In this document: positions 16,622 through 25,405 of the stretch, piece by piece
Layout of the letters: each line of letters opens with the position of its first letter
Position numbering within the stretch: position 1 is the first letter of the stretch
NCBI RefSeq assembly: GCF_003665095.1
Contig: NZ_RCHV01000002.1
Span: 6,328,501-6,392,500, forward strand
DNA: 64,000 nt
Direction of reading: 5' to 3'
Source of the DNA: Streptomyces sp. Z26
GTDB lineage: Bacteria; Actinomycetota; Actinomycetes; Streptomycetales; Streptomycetaceae
Program-made: the position numbers and the translations under genes
Notes under the pieces: model-generated
Told to the model about the DNA's origin: nothing
The model's input: the letters and a program-made list of their open reading frames with translations, nothing else
The model's database searches: none

Positions 16622-17014
16622 TCAGACGCCGGGCCGGTGGCGCATCGGGTGGTCGGCCGGGACCTCGACCACGCAGATCCGGACGCCGTCCGGATCGCTG
16701 ATCCACATCTCCACCAGCCCCCACGGCTCCCGCACGGGTGCCCGCAGCACCTCGACGCCCCGTTCCACCAGCTCCGCGTGGGCCGCCGCGACGTCCGCGA
16801 CCTGGAGCCACAGCATCATGCCCGGCGCGGGCGGAGTCTCCGCGCGCCCGGCGACCTCCAGGTGACCGCCGCCGAGGAAGTACACAGTGCCGCGCTCCGG
16901 CCCCGTCCCGAACTCGCGGAAGACCGCGAGCCCGAGCGCCCCGCCGTAGAAAGCCCGCGACCGCTCCGGGTCCGTCGGCCGCAGCAGCACCCGCCCGCTC
17001 AGTACGTGCACCAT
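16622..17014 (-). CDS. VOC (glyoxalase/bleomycin-resistance fold) protein
   Basis: 130 aa from the ATG at 17014; a GTG at 17023 would add three residues. Paired beta-alpha-beta-beta-beta units run from VLLRPTDPERSRAFYGGALGL to WGLVEMWISDPDGVRICVVEVP. His, Glu and Glu metal ligands are plausible (the Glu in GHLEVAG and the Glu in GLVEMWISDPDG). The superfamily includes dioxygenases, isomerases and drug-binding proteins; the substrate is unknown. Divergent from the GNAT gene. Confidence 0.8.
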   Translation of the reverse strand: MVHVLSGRVLLRPTDPERSRAFYGGALGLAVFREFGTGPERGTVYFLGGGHLEVAGRAETPPAPGMMLWLQVADVAAAHAELVERGVEVLRAPVREPWGLVEMWISDPDGVRICVVEVPADHPMRHRPGV

Positions 17015-17095
17015 GCGCGGCACCCTACGGGAGTCCCGTCCGCCGTACGGTCGCCCGCGACGGGATCCGGCGGGCAGGCCCTAGGATCGCCCGTC

Positions 17096-17671
17096 ATGGA
17101 CGCCACGACGAACGGCGACGCCACCGACGTCGCCCCGCAGAACGGTCAGCGGCTCACCTTCCGCCCCGCGACCAGGGACGACGTGCCCGCGCTCGTGGTG
17201 CTCGTCGAGTCCGCGTACCGCGGCGACAGCAGCCGTACGGGCTGGACCACCGAGGCGGACCTGCTGGAGGGTCAGCGCACGGACCCCGAGGGGGTCGCCG
17301 AGGTGATCGACACCCCCGGCGGCACCGTGCTCACCGTCCACCGCGCCGGTGACCTGGTCGCCTGCTGCCAGCTGGAGAAGCGCGACGGGCACGCCTACTT
17401 CGGGATGTTCGCCGTCAGCCCCGGTCGGCAGGGCGGCGGTCTGGGCAGGGCGGTGCTCGCGGAGGCCGAGCGGATCGCCGGCGAGGAGTGGGGCGTCGAC
17501 GCGATGCACATGACGGTGATCACGCAACGCGACGACCTGATCGCCTGGTACGAGCGGCGCGGCTACGTGCGTACGGGAGAGCTGACCCCGTTCCCGTACG
17601 GCGACGAGCGGTTCGGCCTGCCGCGCCGCCCCGACCTGGCCTTCGAGCTGCTGGTCAAGCGGCTCCGCTGA
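17096..17671 (+). CDS. GNAT-family N-acetyltransferase
   Basis: 191 aa from the ATG at 17096. The acetyl-CoA loop FAVSPGRQGGGLGRAVLAEAE lies near residue 107, followed by MTVITQRDDLIAWYERRGYVRTG, the usual C-terminal GNAT strand. The substrate is unknown. TAGGAT at 17082-17087 ends 8 nt before the ATG and there is no ribosome site, so the message is probably leaderless. The 3' end overlaps the convergent GDPD gene by 17 bp. Confidence 0.85.
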   Translation: MDATTNGDATDVAPQNGQRLTFRPATRDDVPALVVLVESAYRGDSSRTGWTTEADLLEGQRTDPEGVAEVIDTPGGTVLTVHRAGDLVACCQLEKRDGHAYFGMFAVSPGRQGGGLGRAVLAEAERIAGEEWGVDAMHMTVITQRDDLIAWYERRGYVRTGELTPFPYGDERFGLPRRPDLAFELLVKRLR

Positions 17672-18338
17672 CGGCGCGGAAGATCTCCGGGCGGTCCGTG
17701 ACGACGCCGTCCAGCCCCAGCTCGTGGGCGCGCGCCAGGTCCTCGTCGGTGTTGACGGTCCAGCTGATGACCTGGATGCCCGCCGCGTGGCAGCGTTCCA
17801 CCGTGTCCGCGTCCAGCCAGCGCAGGTCCAGCGACACCATGTGCGCGCCCAGCTCCCGGGCCCGTTCGGGGGCGGTGGGGGAGCTGCGCCCGGCGACCAG
17901 CACGATCGGCATCGACGGCAGCCGCTCCCGCGTCTCGCGCAGCGCGGCGTCGTGGAACGAGATGACGGTGACCCGGTCGTGCAGGTCGAGTTCGGTGATG
18001 GCGGCGGCGAGTACGCGGGCCGCCGCCCGGTCCTTGATCTCGGCCTGGATCGGCGCCCGTACGGCCCGTACGACCTCCTCGAAGACGGGGACGCGCTCGC
18101 CCTGACCGGCGTCCAGCTCGCGCAGCTCCGCGAGGGTGAAGTCCGCGATGGCGCCCGTCCCGTCGGTGGTGCGGGTGACGTCCGCGTCGTGCATCACCAC
18201 CAGCGCGCCGTCCTTGCTGAGGTGGAGGTCCAGCTCGATGACGTCGAGGCCCTCGCGGTCGGCCCGTAGGAAGGAGCGGAGCGTGTTCTCGGGCTCCACG
18301 CCCATCAGCCCGCGATGTCCGACGGTGAGCAGTGGCAC
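17655..18338 (-). CDS. Glycerophosphodiester phosphodiesterase
   Basis: 227 aa, a compact cytoplasmic GDPD. HRGLMGVEPENTLRSF carries the catalytic His and the Glu-Asn-Thr metal motif. VIELDLHLSKDGALVVMHD supplies the Glu-x-Asp metal ligands and the second His. The C-terminal SWTVNTDEDLARAHELG-DGVVTDRP closes the TIM barrel. It hydrolyses glycerophosphodiesters to sn-glycerol-3-phosphate and an alcohol. Convergent with the GNAT gene. Confidence 0.92.
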   Translation of the reverse strand: MPLLTVGHRGLMGVEPENTLRSFLRADREGLDVIELDLHLSKDGALVVMHDADVTRTTDGTGAIADFTLAELRELDAGQGERVPVFEEVVRAVRAPIQAEIKDRAAARVLAAAITELDLHDRVTVISFHDAALRETRERLPSMPIVLVAGRSSPTAPERARELGAHMVSLDLRWLDADTVERCHAAGIQVISWTVNTDEDLARAHELGLDGVVTDRPEIFRAVSGAA

Positions 18339-18617
18339 GGCGCGCTCTCGCTTTCGTCCGGTGGCCCGGCTGGTGGCCCGGAGGGGGTGCCCGCCCGGGG
18401 TGCGCGCCCCTCTCGCGGCGGGTCCCGTACGGGGAGTCCGGCGCGGTCCGGCGCGTACGGTCGGTCAGCCTAGCGGCCGGTGCCCCTGACAGGGCACGGA
18501 CGGAGAACGTCCGGTGGCAGGCCGGGTGTGCAGCAGGATTTCCGGGGGCCCACTGTGCAGCGGACACTTTTCCCGTTACCGTTCTCGTACGCGAGTTCTT
18601 CCTGTGGAGGGGTGGTC

Positions 18618-20012
18618 ATGACGGAAATTCTTTCGCCGGCAGGCGTGGACAGCGGCGCCCCGGCCGAGGACCGGGTGGTCGACCACCCCGCCTGGCCGGT
18701 CCTCAAGGACGCCGTGGAGGCGATACGCCCGGCGCAGTCCGCCGACGGCTCCATCGACTTCGCCGCCGATGACGCGCCCGCCCGCGCGACCGTCGAGGGA
18801 CAGCTGGAACGCGTCGTCGACGCCGTACGGGAGCTGGCCCCGCTGCTGCCGCACGACGAGGCGTACCTCACGGCGCTCGTCACGGACCTGCGCCGCTGGG
18901 CCGACGGCGGCTTCGGCGTCCCCGACTTCCTGGACTCCCTGCTCGCCTTCCAGCCCGCCCGCAACCGCGTGGACGGCCTCCAGCACCTCGTGCTCTTCGC
19001 CATGTACACCCAGAACGGCAACCCGGACCGCAACCTGGAAGCCGTCGTCCTGCGCATGGTCTGGCCGGACTGGCTCGCCGAGCTGGAGCGCACCCGCTAC
19101 GACAACCCGCTGTTCTGCGGCATCACCTTCGAGGACTTCACGGCGGGCTACGACACCAACTCCGCCGTCCTCTTCCCCGAGACCATCGCGGTGCGCGAGG
19201 CCCCCGAGCGGTTCTCCTGGGGCGGCATCTTCTGCGACCGTGAGGCCGCCCGCTTCCGCCGCGTCGTCGACGCCGCCTGCTCCGTCACCAGCCTCGAACT
19301 CCCCGACGACGCCCGCGGTCTGATCACCGACCAGCAGCGCTGCCAGGAGGCGTTCGTCCTCTGGGACATGGTCCACGACCGCACGCACAGCCACGGCGAC
19401 CTGCCGTTCGACCCGTTCATGATCAAGCAGCGTCAGCCGTTCTGGATGTACGGGCTGGAGGAGCTGCGCTGCGACCTCACCGCCTTCCACGAGGCCGTGA
19501 AGCTGGAGGCCGACGGCGTCGCGCAGGGCCGCGACGTGCAGTACACGATGCTGCTCGACCGGCTGTTCCGCTTCCCCGTGACGGGCGCGCGCAACCGCAA
19601 CTACGACGGCCTCGGCGGCCAGTTGCTCTTCGCCTACCTGCACCGGCACGGCGCCCTGCGCTGGACCGACAACAAGCTCACCGTCGACTGGGAGCTGGCC
19701 CGCGAGGTCACCGTACGGCTCCGCGAGGAGATCGAGACCCTCTACCGGGAGGGCATCGACCGGCCCAAGCTCGTCCACTGGTTCAAGGCGTACGACCTGG
19801 TCTCCGGCTACCTCGCGCCGCACCCGGGCTCCACCTGGGCCAAGGGCCCCGACGCCCTGGACCTGAGCCTGCCGCCGCGCAAGCTCGTCGACGACGTGCT
19901 GCCCGATGAGTTTCCCCTCAGCATGTTCTACGAGGCACTCGCGAAGAAGCTGCGCGGTGTGATCACCTCGACCGAGGGCATCACGGCGGAGTCCGCGGCA
20001 CTCGCCGCGTGA
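18618..20012 (+). CDS. DUF6421-like protein with a metallohydrolase-like motif
   Basis: 464 aa from the ATG at 18618 after GGAGGGG. It matches what I recall of the DUF6421 proteins of Streptomyces; the function is not known. No signal peptide or membrane helix is seen. Residues 253-259 read HDRTHSH, and about 24 residues later comes E281-E-L-R-C-D286. This is a His-x3-His plus downstream Glu/Asp layout like that of zinc gluzincins. It is followed by an SDR and a lyase on the same strand. An 8-bp direct repeat TGTGCAGC (18527-18534 and 18554-18561) lies in the 279-bp upstream gap. Confidence 0.7.
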   Translation: MTEILSPAGVDSGAPAEDRVVDHPAWPVLKDAVEAIRPAQSADGSIDFAADDAPARATVEGQLERVVDAVRELAPLLPHDEAYLTALVTDLRRWADGGFGVPDFLDSLLAFQPARNRVDGLQHLVLFAMYTQNGNPDRNLEAVVLRMVWPDWLAELERTRYDNPLFCGITFEDFTAGYDTNSAVLFPETIAVREAPERFSWGGIFCDREAARFRRVVDAACSVTSLELPDDARGLITDQQRCQEAFVLWDMVHDRTHSHGDLPFDPFMIKQRQPFWMYGLEELRCDLTAFHEAVKLEADGVAQGRDVQYTMLLDRLFRFPVTGARNRNYDGLGGQLLFAYLHRHGALRWTDNKLTVDWELAREVTVRLREEIETLYREGIDRPKLVHWFKAYDLVSGYLAPHPGSTWAKGPDALDLSLPPRKLVDDVLPDEFPLSMFYEALAKKLRGVITSTEGITAESAALAA

Positions 20013-20124
20013 ACGCCACACACCACGTACGCGCGGCGACCGTCGCGCGTACGGCCGCCCGCGTGCGTACGGCACCCGGCGCGGCCACGTCCGCGGACAC
20101 GCCGGGTACAGGGAGGCGAAGGCC

Positions 20125-20892
20125 ATGACGAGCACACAGGGGACGGGCGGGGGCGGCGGGCTCGAAGGGGCCGTCGTCGCCGTCGCCGGAGCGGCGGGAC
20201 CCGCCGGGCAGGCCACGCTGCTGCGCCTCGCGGAGGCTGGGGCGACGGTCCTCGCGGCCGACGCCGACGCCGAACGGCTGGCCACGGCGGTGGACGCGGC
20301 ACAGTCCGCGCACGGCGGGGCGACCGTCGTCGGTGACACCGTCGACCTGCTGGACCTGGGCGCGACCCGGGAGTGGGCCGCGCGGGCGGAGAAGGAGTTC
20401 GGCCGCGTCGACGGGCTGATCCACCTGGTCGGCGGCTGGCGCGGCTCGGCGGCCTTCGCGGAGACCGACCTGGCCGACTGGGACGTGCTGCACGACCTGC
20501 TCGTACGCACCGTTCAGCACACCTCCCTCGCCTTCGAGGGCGGCCTGCGGCGCAGCGGCAACGGCCGCTTCCTGCTCGTCAGCGCCGCCGGAGCGAGCAG
20601 GCCGACCGCGGGCAACGCCGCGTACGCCGCCTCCAAGGCCGCCGCCGAAGCCTGGACCCTGGCCCTCGGTGACGCCTTCCGCAAGGCGGGCGGCGAGGGC
20701 GCGCCGCCCGCGGCGGCGGCGATCCTGGTGGTCAAGGCGCTCGTCAACGAGCAGATGCGGGCCGACCGTCCGAAGGCGAAGTTCGCGGGCTTCACGGACG
20801 TCGAGGACCTGGCCGCCGCCCTCACCAGGACGTGGAGCAAGCCGACCGAGGAAGTGAACGGACACCGCCTGTGGCTCACACCCCAGCCGTAG
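20125..20892 (+). CDS. Short-chain dehydrogenase/reductase (SDR)
   Basis: 255 aa. The N-terminal nucleotide site is VVAVAGAAGPAGQATLL, a variant of the TGxxxGIG motif. Catalytic Ser in LLVSAAGAS and Tyr/Lys in AYAASKAAAEAW are present. It is an NAD(P)-dependent oxidoreductase of unknown substrate. Its 3' end overlaps the next gene by 22 bp, so the two are probably made together. DUF6421 lies upstream on the same strand. Confidence 0.85.
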   Translation: MTSTQGTGGGGGLEGAVVAVAGAAGPAGQATLLRLAEAGATVLAADADAERLATAVDAAQSAHGGATVVGDTVDLLDLGATREWAARAEKEFGRVDGLIHLVGGWRGSAAFAETDLADWDVLHDLLVRTVQHTSLAFEGGLRRSGNGRFLLVSAAGASRPTAGNAAYAASKAAAEAWTLALGDAFRKAGGEGAPPAAAAILVVKALVNEQMRADRPKAKFAGFTDVEDLAAALTRTWSKPTEEVNGHRLWLTPQP

Positions 20893-21956
20893 AGACCCAA
20901 GCCAAGCGGCGCCACGACCCGGAGGTGCGCGGCTTCGCCAGCGACAACTACGCGGGCGCGCACCCCGAGGTGCTGGCCGCGATCGCCCTCGCCAACGGCG
21001 GTCACCAGACCGCGTACGGCGGCGACGACTACACCGGCCACCTCCAGCAGGTCGTACGCAGCCACTTCGGCCCGTACGCCCAGGCGTTCCCGGTGTTCAA
21101 CGGCACCGGCGCCAACGTCGTCGCGCTCCAGGCGGTCACCGACCGCTGGGGCGCCGTCATCACCGCCGACAGCGCGCACGTGCACGTCGACGAGTGCGGG
21201 GCGCCGGAGCGTGTCGGCGGGCTCAAGCTGCTCACCGTGCCCACCCCGGACGGCAAACTGACGCCGGACCTGATCGACCGGGAGGCGTACGGCTGGGACG
21301 ACGAGCACCGCGCCATGCCGCAGGTCGTCTCGATCGCGCAGAACACCGAACTGGGCACCGTCTACACCCCCGACGAGATCCGGGCGATCTGCGACCACGC
21401 GCACGAGCGCGGCATGCGCGTCCACGTCGACGGAGCCCGCCTCGCCAACGCGGCGGCGACGCTCGACGTGCCGATGCGGGCGTTCACGTACGCGGCGGGC
21501 GTCGACATCCTGTCGTTCGGCGGGACGAAGAACGGCATGCTGTTCGGCGAGGCCGTGGTCGTGCTGAACCCGGACGCCGTACGCGCGATGGCGCACCTGC
21601 GCAAGCTGTCGATGCAGCTCGCCTCCAAGATGCGCTTCATATCGGTGCAGTTGGAGGCGCTGCTCGCGCGCGACCTGTGGCTGCGCAACGCGCGGCACGC
21701 CAACGCCATGGCACAGCGGCTCGCGGCGGGCGTGCGTACGGTCGACGGCGTGGAGATCCTGCACGCGGTGCAGGCCAACGCGGTGTTCGCGCGGCTCCCG
21801 CACGACGTGAGCGAACGGCTCCAGAAGCGCCACCGCTTCTACTTCTGGGACGAGGCGGCCGGGGACGTGCGCTGGATGTGCTCGTTCGACACGACCGCGG
21901 ACGACGTGGACGCGTTCGTCGCCGCGCTGCGCGAGGAGATGGGCCGCACGCCCTGA
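20871..21956 (+). CDS. PLP-dependent threonine aldolase / beta-eliminating lyase
   Basis: 361 aa from the GTG at 20871, inside the SDR 3' end. It is a fold-type I PLP enzyme: FASDNYAGAHPEVLAAI at the N-terminus, VHVDGARLANAAA with the PLP-binding Asp near residue 185, and the Schiff-base Lys in FGGTKNGMLFGEAVV near 210. It likely cleaves L-threonine or L-allo-threonine to glycine and acetaldehyde; a related beta-elimination is possible. Confidence 0.88.
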   Translation: MAHTPAVETQAKRRHDPEVRGFASDNYAGAHPEVLAAIALANGGHQTAYGGDDYTGHLQQVVRSHFGPYAQAFPVFNGTGANVVALQAVTDRWGAVITADSAHVHVDECGAPERVGGLKLLTVPTPDGKLTPDLIDREAYGWDDEHRAMPQVVSIAQNTELGTVYTPDEIRAICDHAHERGMRVHVDGARLANAAATLDVPMRAFTYAAGVDILSFGGTKNGMLFGEAVVVLNPDAVRAMAHLRKLSMQLASKMRFISVQLEALLARDLWLRNARHANAMAQRLAAGVRTVDGVEILHAVQANAVFARLPHDVSERLQKRHRFYFWDEAAGDVRWMCSFDTTADDVDAFVAALREEMGRTP

Positions 21957-21985
21957 CCCTCCCGGCGGCGCCCGCGCACCGACGG

Positions 21986-22013
21986 CCCGGTACCGGTCTC
22001 CACCGGTGCCGGG
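21986..22013. terminator. Bidirectional terminator hairpin
   Basis: 12-bp stem with a single G-U pair, CCCGGTACCGGT with ACCGGTGCCGGG, and a 4-nt CTCC loop, between the convergent lyase and acyltransferase genes. Confidence 0.75.
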
Positions 22014-22042
22014 GCGTCAGGACGCGGTCACGGGCCCGCCGT

Positions 22043-22762
22043 TCAGAGCGACTTGGCCTGCTTCGGGGTCGGCGCGCTGCCGCCGAGGTGCGCCGGCTGC
22101 CACCAGCCGTCCTCCGGCCCGGAGGGCGTGTCCGGGTACGCCTGCTGGGCCGCCTCCAGGAGTTCCTGGATACGACCGCGCATCCGCTCCGTGACGGCCG
22201 CCGTCGGCTCCTCCGGGTCGACCTTCATCGGTTCGCCGACGTGGATGCCGAGCGGCAGGTGGTTGCGGCCGAAGTCCCGCTTGCGGCCCTTCGTCCACAG
22301 CCGTTGCGTGCCCCACAGGGCGACCGGCAGGATCGGTACGCCCGCCTCCTGGGCCATCCGTGCCGCGCCCGACTTGAAGTTCTTCAGCGTGAACGACTGG
22401 GAGATCGTCGCCTCGGGGAAGACCCCGACCACCTCGCCGGAGCGCAGCGCGTCCAGGGCGTGCCGGTAGGCGTGCTCGCCCTGGCGCCGGTCGACCGGGA
22501 TGTGCTTCATGCCGCGCATCAGCGGGCCCGACACCTTGTGCTTGAAGACGGAGTCCTTGGCCATGAACCGGACCAGCCGCCCCGAGGGACGCGCGGCCAG
22601 GCCCGCGAAGACGAAGTCGAGGTAGCTGATGTGGTTGCTGGCCAGCACCAGGCCGCCCTCGCGCGGGACGTTCTCCGTGCCCTGCATGTCGAAGCGGAGG
22701 TCGAGCGCCTTGAACAGGACGCGTGCGGCGCCGACGACGGGGGGATAGACGAGCTCTGCCAT
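22043..22762 (-). CDS. PlsC-like lysophospholipid acyltransferase
   Basis: 239 aa. Catalytic HX4D motif NHISYLD is near residue 43, and the glycerophosphate-binding motif FPEATIS near residue 115 (usual form FPEGT). It probably acylates lysophosphatidate or a related lysolipid at the inner membrane face. Divergent from the thioredoxin-like gene; the promoter region has a repeated AACCTAC and a TAGGTT -10 on its strand. Confidence 0.88.
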   Translation of the reverse strand: MAELVYPPVVGAARVLFKALDLRFDMQGTENVPREGGLVLASNHISYLDFVFAGLAARPSGRLVRFMAKDSVFKHKVSGPLMRGMKHIPVDRRQGEHAYRHALDALRSGEVVGVFPEATISQSFTLKNFKSGAARMAQEAGVPILPVALWGTQRLWTKGRKRDFGRNHLPLGIHVGEPMKVDPEEPTAAVTERMRGRIQELLEAAQQAYPDTPSGPEDGWWQPAHLGGSAPTPKQAKSL

Positions 22763-22820
22763 GCGGGGGACCCTTCTGGCCGCTGGGCGGGGACTCCCGG
22801 CGGGCGCTGGTCGGACGGAA

Positions 22821-22842
22821 AACCTACGGTGTCGTAACCTAC
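22821..22842. promoter_or_regulatory. Direct-repeat/palindrome element in the acyltransferase promoter
   Basis: AACCTAC occurs at 22821-22827 and again at 22836-22842 (15-bp period). Between them is the perfect inverted CTACG-type core TACG-GTGT-CGTA. On the minus strand TAGGTT (22821-22826) can serve as -10, so a bound protein would block it. Which protein binds is unknown. Confidence 0.45.
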
Positions 22843-22951
22843 CGGCCCCGAAGATGGTGCCCGAAAGCCGGAGCGCGGACCACAGCGGGGTCCGGGTGGA
22901 GCCGCGAGATCCTCGTCACGTGCGTGCTCTCGTCAGGTGCATGCTGGAGCC

Positions 22952-23269
22952 ATGACCGAACGACTCTCCGCCGAGGCGCTCGGCGCCCGGCGGCTCGGGG
23001 AACGGGCCACGCTGGTCCACTTCTCCAGCGCCTTCTGCCAGCCCTGCCGCGCCACCCGCCGCGTACTGCGGGAGGTCGGCGGCATGGTCCCCGGCGTCGA
23101 GCACGTCGAGGTGGACGCGGAGGCCCGGCTGGACCTCGTACGGCTCCTGGGTGTCGGGCGGACGCCGACCGTGCTGGTGCTGGACGCGGACGGCCGCGTC
23201 GTCCGGCACGCGGAGGGGCAGCCGCGCCGGGCCGACGTGATCGCGGCGCTGGGGCGGGCCCTCGGGTGA
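22952..23269 (+). CDS. Thioredoxin-fold protein
   Basis: 105 aa from the ATG at 22952 after a GGAG. The active site is Cys-Gln-Pro-Cys (FSSAFCQPCRATRRVL, near residue 30) rather than the usual Cys-Gly-Pro-Cys, and the cis-Pro is in VGRTPTVLVLD. It is a cytoplasmic thiol-disulfide protein. Followed by a strong terminator, so it is separate from etfBA. Confidence 0.88.
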   Translation: MTERLSAEALGARRLGERATLVHFSSAFCQPCRATRRVLREVGGMVPGVEHVEVDAEARLDLVRLLGVGRTPTVLVLDADGRVVRHAEGQPRRADVIAALGRALG

Positions 23270-23275
23270 GCCCGC

Positions 23276-23300
23276 CGCGGGCCCGGGGGTGGGGCCCGCG
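23276..23300 (+). terminator. Terminator after the thioredoxin-like gene
   Basis: 9-bp perfect stem CGCGGGCCC/GGGCCCGCG with a 7-nt loop, starting 7 bp after the stop codon. Confidence 0.75.
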
Positions 23301-23500
23301 CGGTGGGAGCCGGGTCGGCCGGGCGGGTCGGCGGACGGCCCGCGTATCGTTGGCAACGTCACAGCTCCGCGGCCTTGATAACAAGGGTCGAGTCGGATGG
23401 ACTGCCGGGTGTACTGGCGGGTAACAAGCCCGACGAGCAGTGTGCGGACCGGTCTCACCGGCCGGGAAGAGTAAGAGACGATGCGGGTAGGAGAGCCGGC

Positions 23501-24286
23501 GTGAGCCTGAGGATCGTTGTCTGTGTGAAGTACGTGCCCGACGCCACCGGCGACCGGCGGTTCGCCGAGGACCTGACGACCGACCGCGAATCGGTGGACG
23601 GACTGCTCTCCGAGCTCGACGAGTACGCCGTCGAGCAGGCGCTCCAGATCTCCGACGACGCGGACGACGCCGAGGTCACCGTGCTGACCGTCGGCCCCGA
23701 GGACGCCAACGACGCGCTGCGCAAGGCGCTTTCGATGGGTGCCGACAAGGCCGTCCACGTGGAGGACGACGACCTGCACGGCACCGACGCCCTCGGCACC
23801 TCGCTGGTGCTGGCGAAGGCGATCGAGAAGACCGGGTACGACCTCGTGCTGTGCGGTATGGCCTCGACGGACGGCACGATGGGCGTGCTCCCGGCCATGC
23901 TCGCCGAGCGCCTCGGCGTACCGCAGGTCACCCTGCTGTCCCAGGTGTCCGTGGCCGACGGCAAGGTCACCGGCCGCCGCGACGGCGACGCCGCGAGCGA
24001 GCAGCTGGAGGCCGCGCTGCCCGCGGTGGTCTCGGTGACCGACCAGTCCGGCGAGGCCCGTTACCCGTCCTTCAAGGGCATCATGGCGGCGAAGAAGAAG
24101 CCCGTGGAGTCCCTCGACCTCGACGACCTGGACATCGATGCCGAGGAGGTCGGCCTCGACGGCGCGTGGACGAAGGTCGACGACGCGACCGAGCGTCCCG
24201 CCCGTACGGCCGGCACCGTCGTCAAGGACGAGGGCGAGGGCGGCAAGCAGCTCGCCGCGTACCTCGCGGAGCAGAAGTTCATCTGA
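23501..24286 (+). CDS. etfB: Electron transfer flavoprotein beta subunit
   Basis: 261 aa from the GTG at 23501 with GGAG upstream. Signatures: IVVCVKYVPDATGDRRF at the N-terminus, VLTVGPEDANDALRKALSMGADKAVHV near 60, and the AMP-binding region CGMASTDGTMGVLPAMLAERLG near 115. With EtfA it forms the heterodimer that takes electrons from acyl-CoA dehydrogenases (such as the one at 2428) and passes them to ETF:quinone oxidoreductase. The 200-bp upstream region shows no other gene. Confidence 0.95.
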   Translation: MSLRIVVCVKYVPDATGDRRFAEDLTTDRESVDGLLSELDEYAVEQALQISDDADDAEVTVLTVGPEDANDALRKALSMGADKAVHVEDDDLHGTDALGTSLVLAKAIEKTGYDLVLCGMASTDGTMGVLPAMLAERLGVPQVTLLSQVSVADGKVTGRRDGDAASEQLEAALPAVVSVTDQSGEARYPSFKGIMAAKKKPVESLDLDDLDIDAEEVGLDGAWTKVDDATERPARTAGTVVKDEGEGGKQLAAYLAEQKFI

Positions 24287-24361
24287 CGTCCGCCCGCGTG
24301 CCCCGCGCCCGCGGCACGTCCGTCCTCCGCACGCCCCGAACACTCCGCAGGAGAACATCCC

Positions 24362-25324
24362 ATGGCTGAAGTCCTCATCTACGTCGACCACGTGGACGGC
24401 GCCGTCCGCAAGCCCACGCTCGAACTGCTCACGCTGGCCCGCCGCATCGGTGACCCCGTCGCCGTCCACCTCGGCCCCGGCGCCGAGGAGGCCGCGAAGG
24501 TGCTCGGCGAGCACGGCGCGGTGAAGGTGCTGGCGGCGGACGCCGCCGAGTTCGCGGACTACCTCGTCGTCCCGAAGGTCGACGCGCTCCAGGCGGCGTA
24601 CGACGCCGTGTCGCCCGCCGCCGTACTGGTGCCGTCCTCCGCCGAGGGCAAGGAGATCGCGGCGCGGCTCGCGGTCCGCATCGGCTCCGGCATCATCACC
24701 GACGCCGTCGACCTGGAGGCCGGTGACGAGGGCCCCGTGGCGACGCAGTCGGTGTTCGCCGCCGGGTACACCACGCGCTCCCGGATCACCCGGGGTACGC
24801 CGGTGATCACCGTGAAGCCCAACTCGGCCACCCCGGAGGCCGCCCCGGCCGCGGGCGCCGTCGAGCAGCTGTCGGTCTCGTTCGGGGAGCACGCCACCGG
24901 TACGAAGGTCACCGCGCGCACCCCGCGCGAGTCGACCGGCCGCCCCGAGCTGACGGAGGCGGCGATCGTCGTCTCCGGCGGCCGCGGGGTGAACGGCGCC
25001 GAGAACTTCCACGTGATCGAGTCCCTCGCGGACTCGCTCGGCGCGGCCGTCGGCGCCTCGCGCGCCGCCGTGGACGCGGGCTGGTACCCGCACTCCAACC
25101 AGGTCGGCCAGACCGGCAAGTCCGTCTCCCCGCAGCTCTACGTCGCGGCCGGGATCTCGGGTGCCATCCAGCACCGCGCGGGCATGCAGACCTCGAAGAC
25201 CATCGTCGCCGTCAACAAGGACGCCGAGGCCCCGATCTTCGACCTCGTCGACTACGGCGTCGTCGGCGACCTGTTCCAGGTCGTGCCGCAGCTGACCGAG
25301 GAGGTCAAGACCCGCAAGGGCTGA
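24362..25324 (+). CDS. etfA: Electron transfer flavoprotein alpha subunit
   Basis: 320 aa from the ATG at 24362, with AGGAG upstream. The N-terminal domain resembles EtfB. The C-terminal FAD domain has ELTEAAIVVSGGRGV, GASRAAVDAGW, SNQVGQTGKSVSPQLYVA and GISGAIQHRAGM, the classic FAD-binding alpha signature. It is 75 bp after etfB and forms an operon with it. An IS30 element is inserted in the terminator that followed this gene. Confidence 0.96.
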   Translation: MAEVLIYVDHVDGAVRKPTLELLTLARRIGDPVAVHLGPGAEEAAKVLGEHGAVKVLAADAAEFADYLVVPKVDALQAAYDAVSPAAVLVPSSAEGKEIAARLAVRIGSGIITDAVDLEAGDEGPVATQSVFAAGYTTRSRITRGTPVITVKPNSATPEAAPAAGAVEQLSVSFGEHATGTKVTARTPRESTGRPELTEAAIVVSGGRGVNGAENFHVIESLADSLGAAVGASRAAVDAGWYPHSNQVGQTGKSVSPQLYVAAGISGAIQHRAGMQTSKTIVAVNKDAEAPIFDLVDYGVVGDLFQVVPQLTEEVKTRKG

Positions 25325-25374
25325 CGCGCCACGGCGGCCCGGCGAGCACCGGGGCACCGCCCGCCGCACCCGTC

Positions 25375-25388
25375 ACGGGGCCCCCGCG
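25375..25388 (+). terminator. Left arm of the etfA terminator, split by an IS30 insertion
   Basis: ACGGGGCCCCCGCG here is the exact reverse complement of CGCGGGGGCCCCGT at 26879-26892. Rejoining the flanks and removing one copy of the CGC duplication gives a 14-bp stem with loop CACGC, 50 bp after etfA. The arms are now 1.5 kb apart. Confidence 0.8.
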
Positions 25389-25405
25389 CACGCCTTGGGT
25401 TCTAA

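Noticed and set aside
23301..23500. Riboswitch or tRNA upstream of etfB
   Set aside because: No cloverleaf, TpsiC-like sequence or known riboswitch core could be made from the sequence; the region looks like an ordinary leader.
22916..25369. Minus-strand frame of 817 codons
   Set aside because: Shadow of thioredoxin and etfBA; those plus-strand genes are certain.
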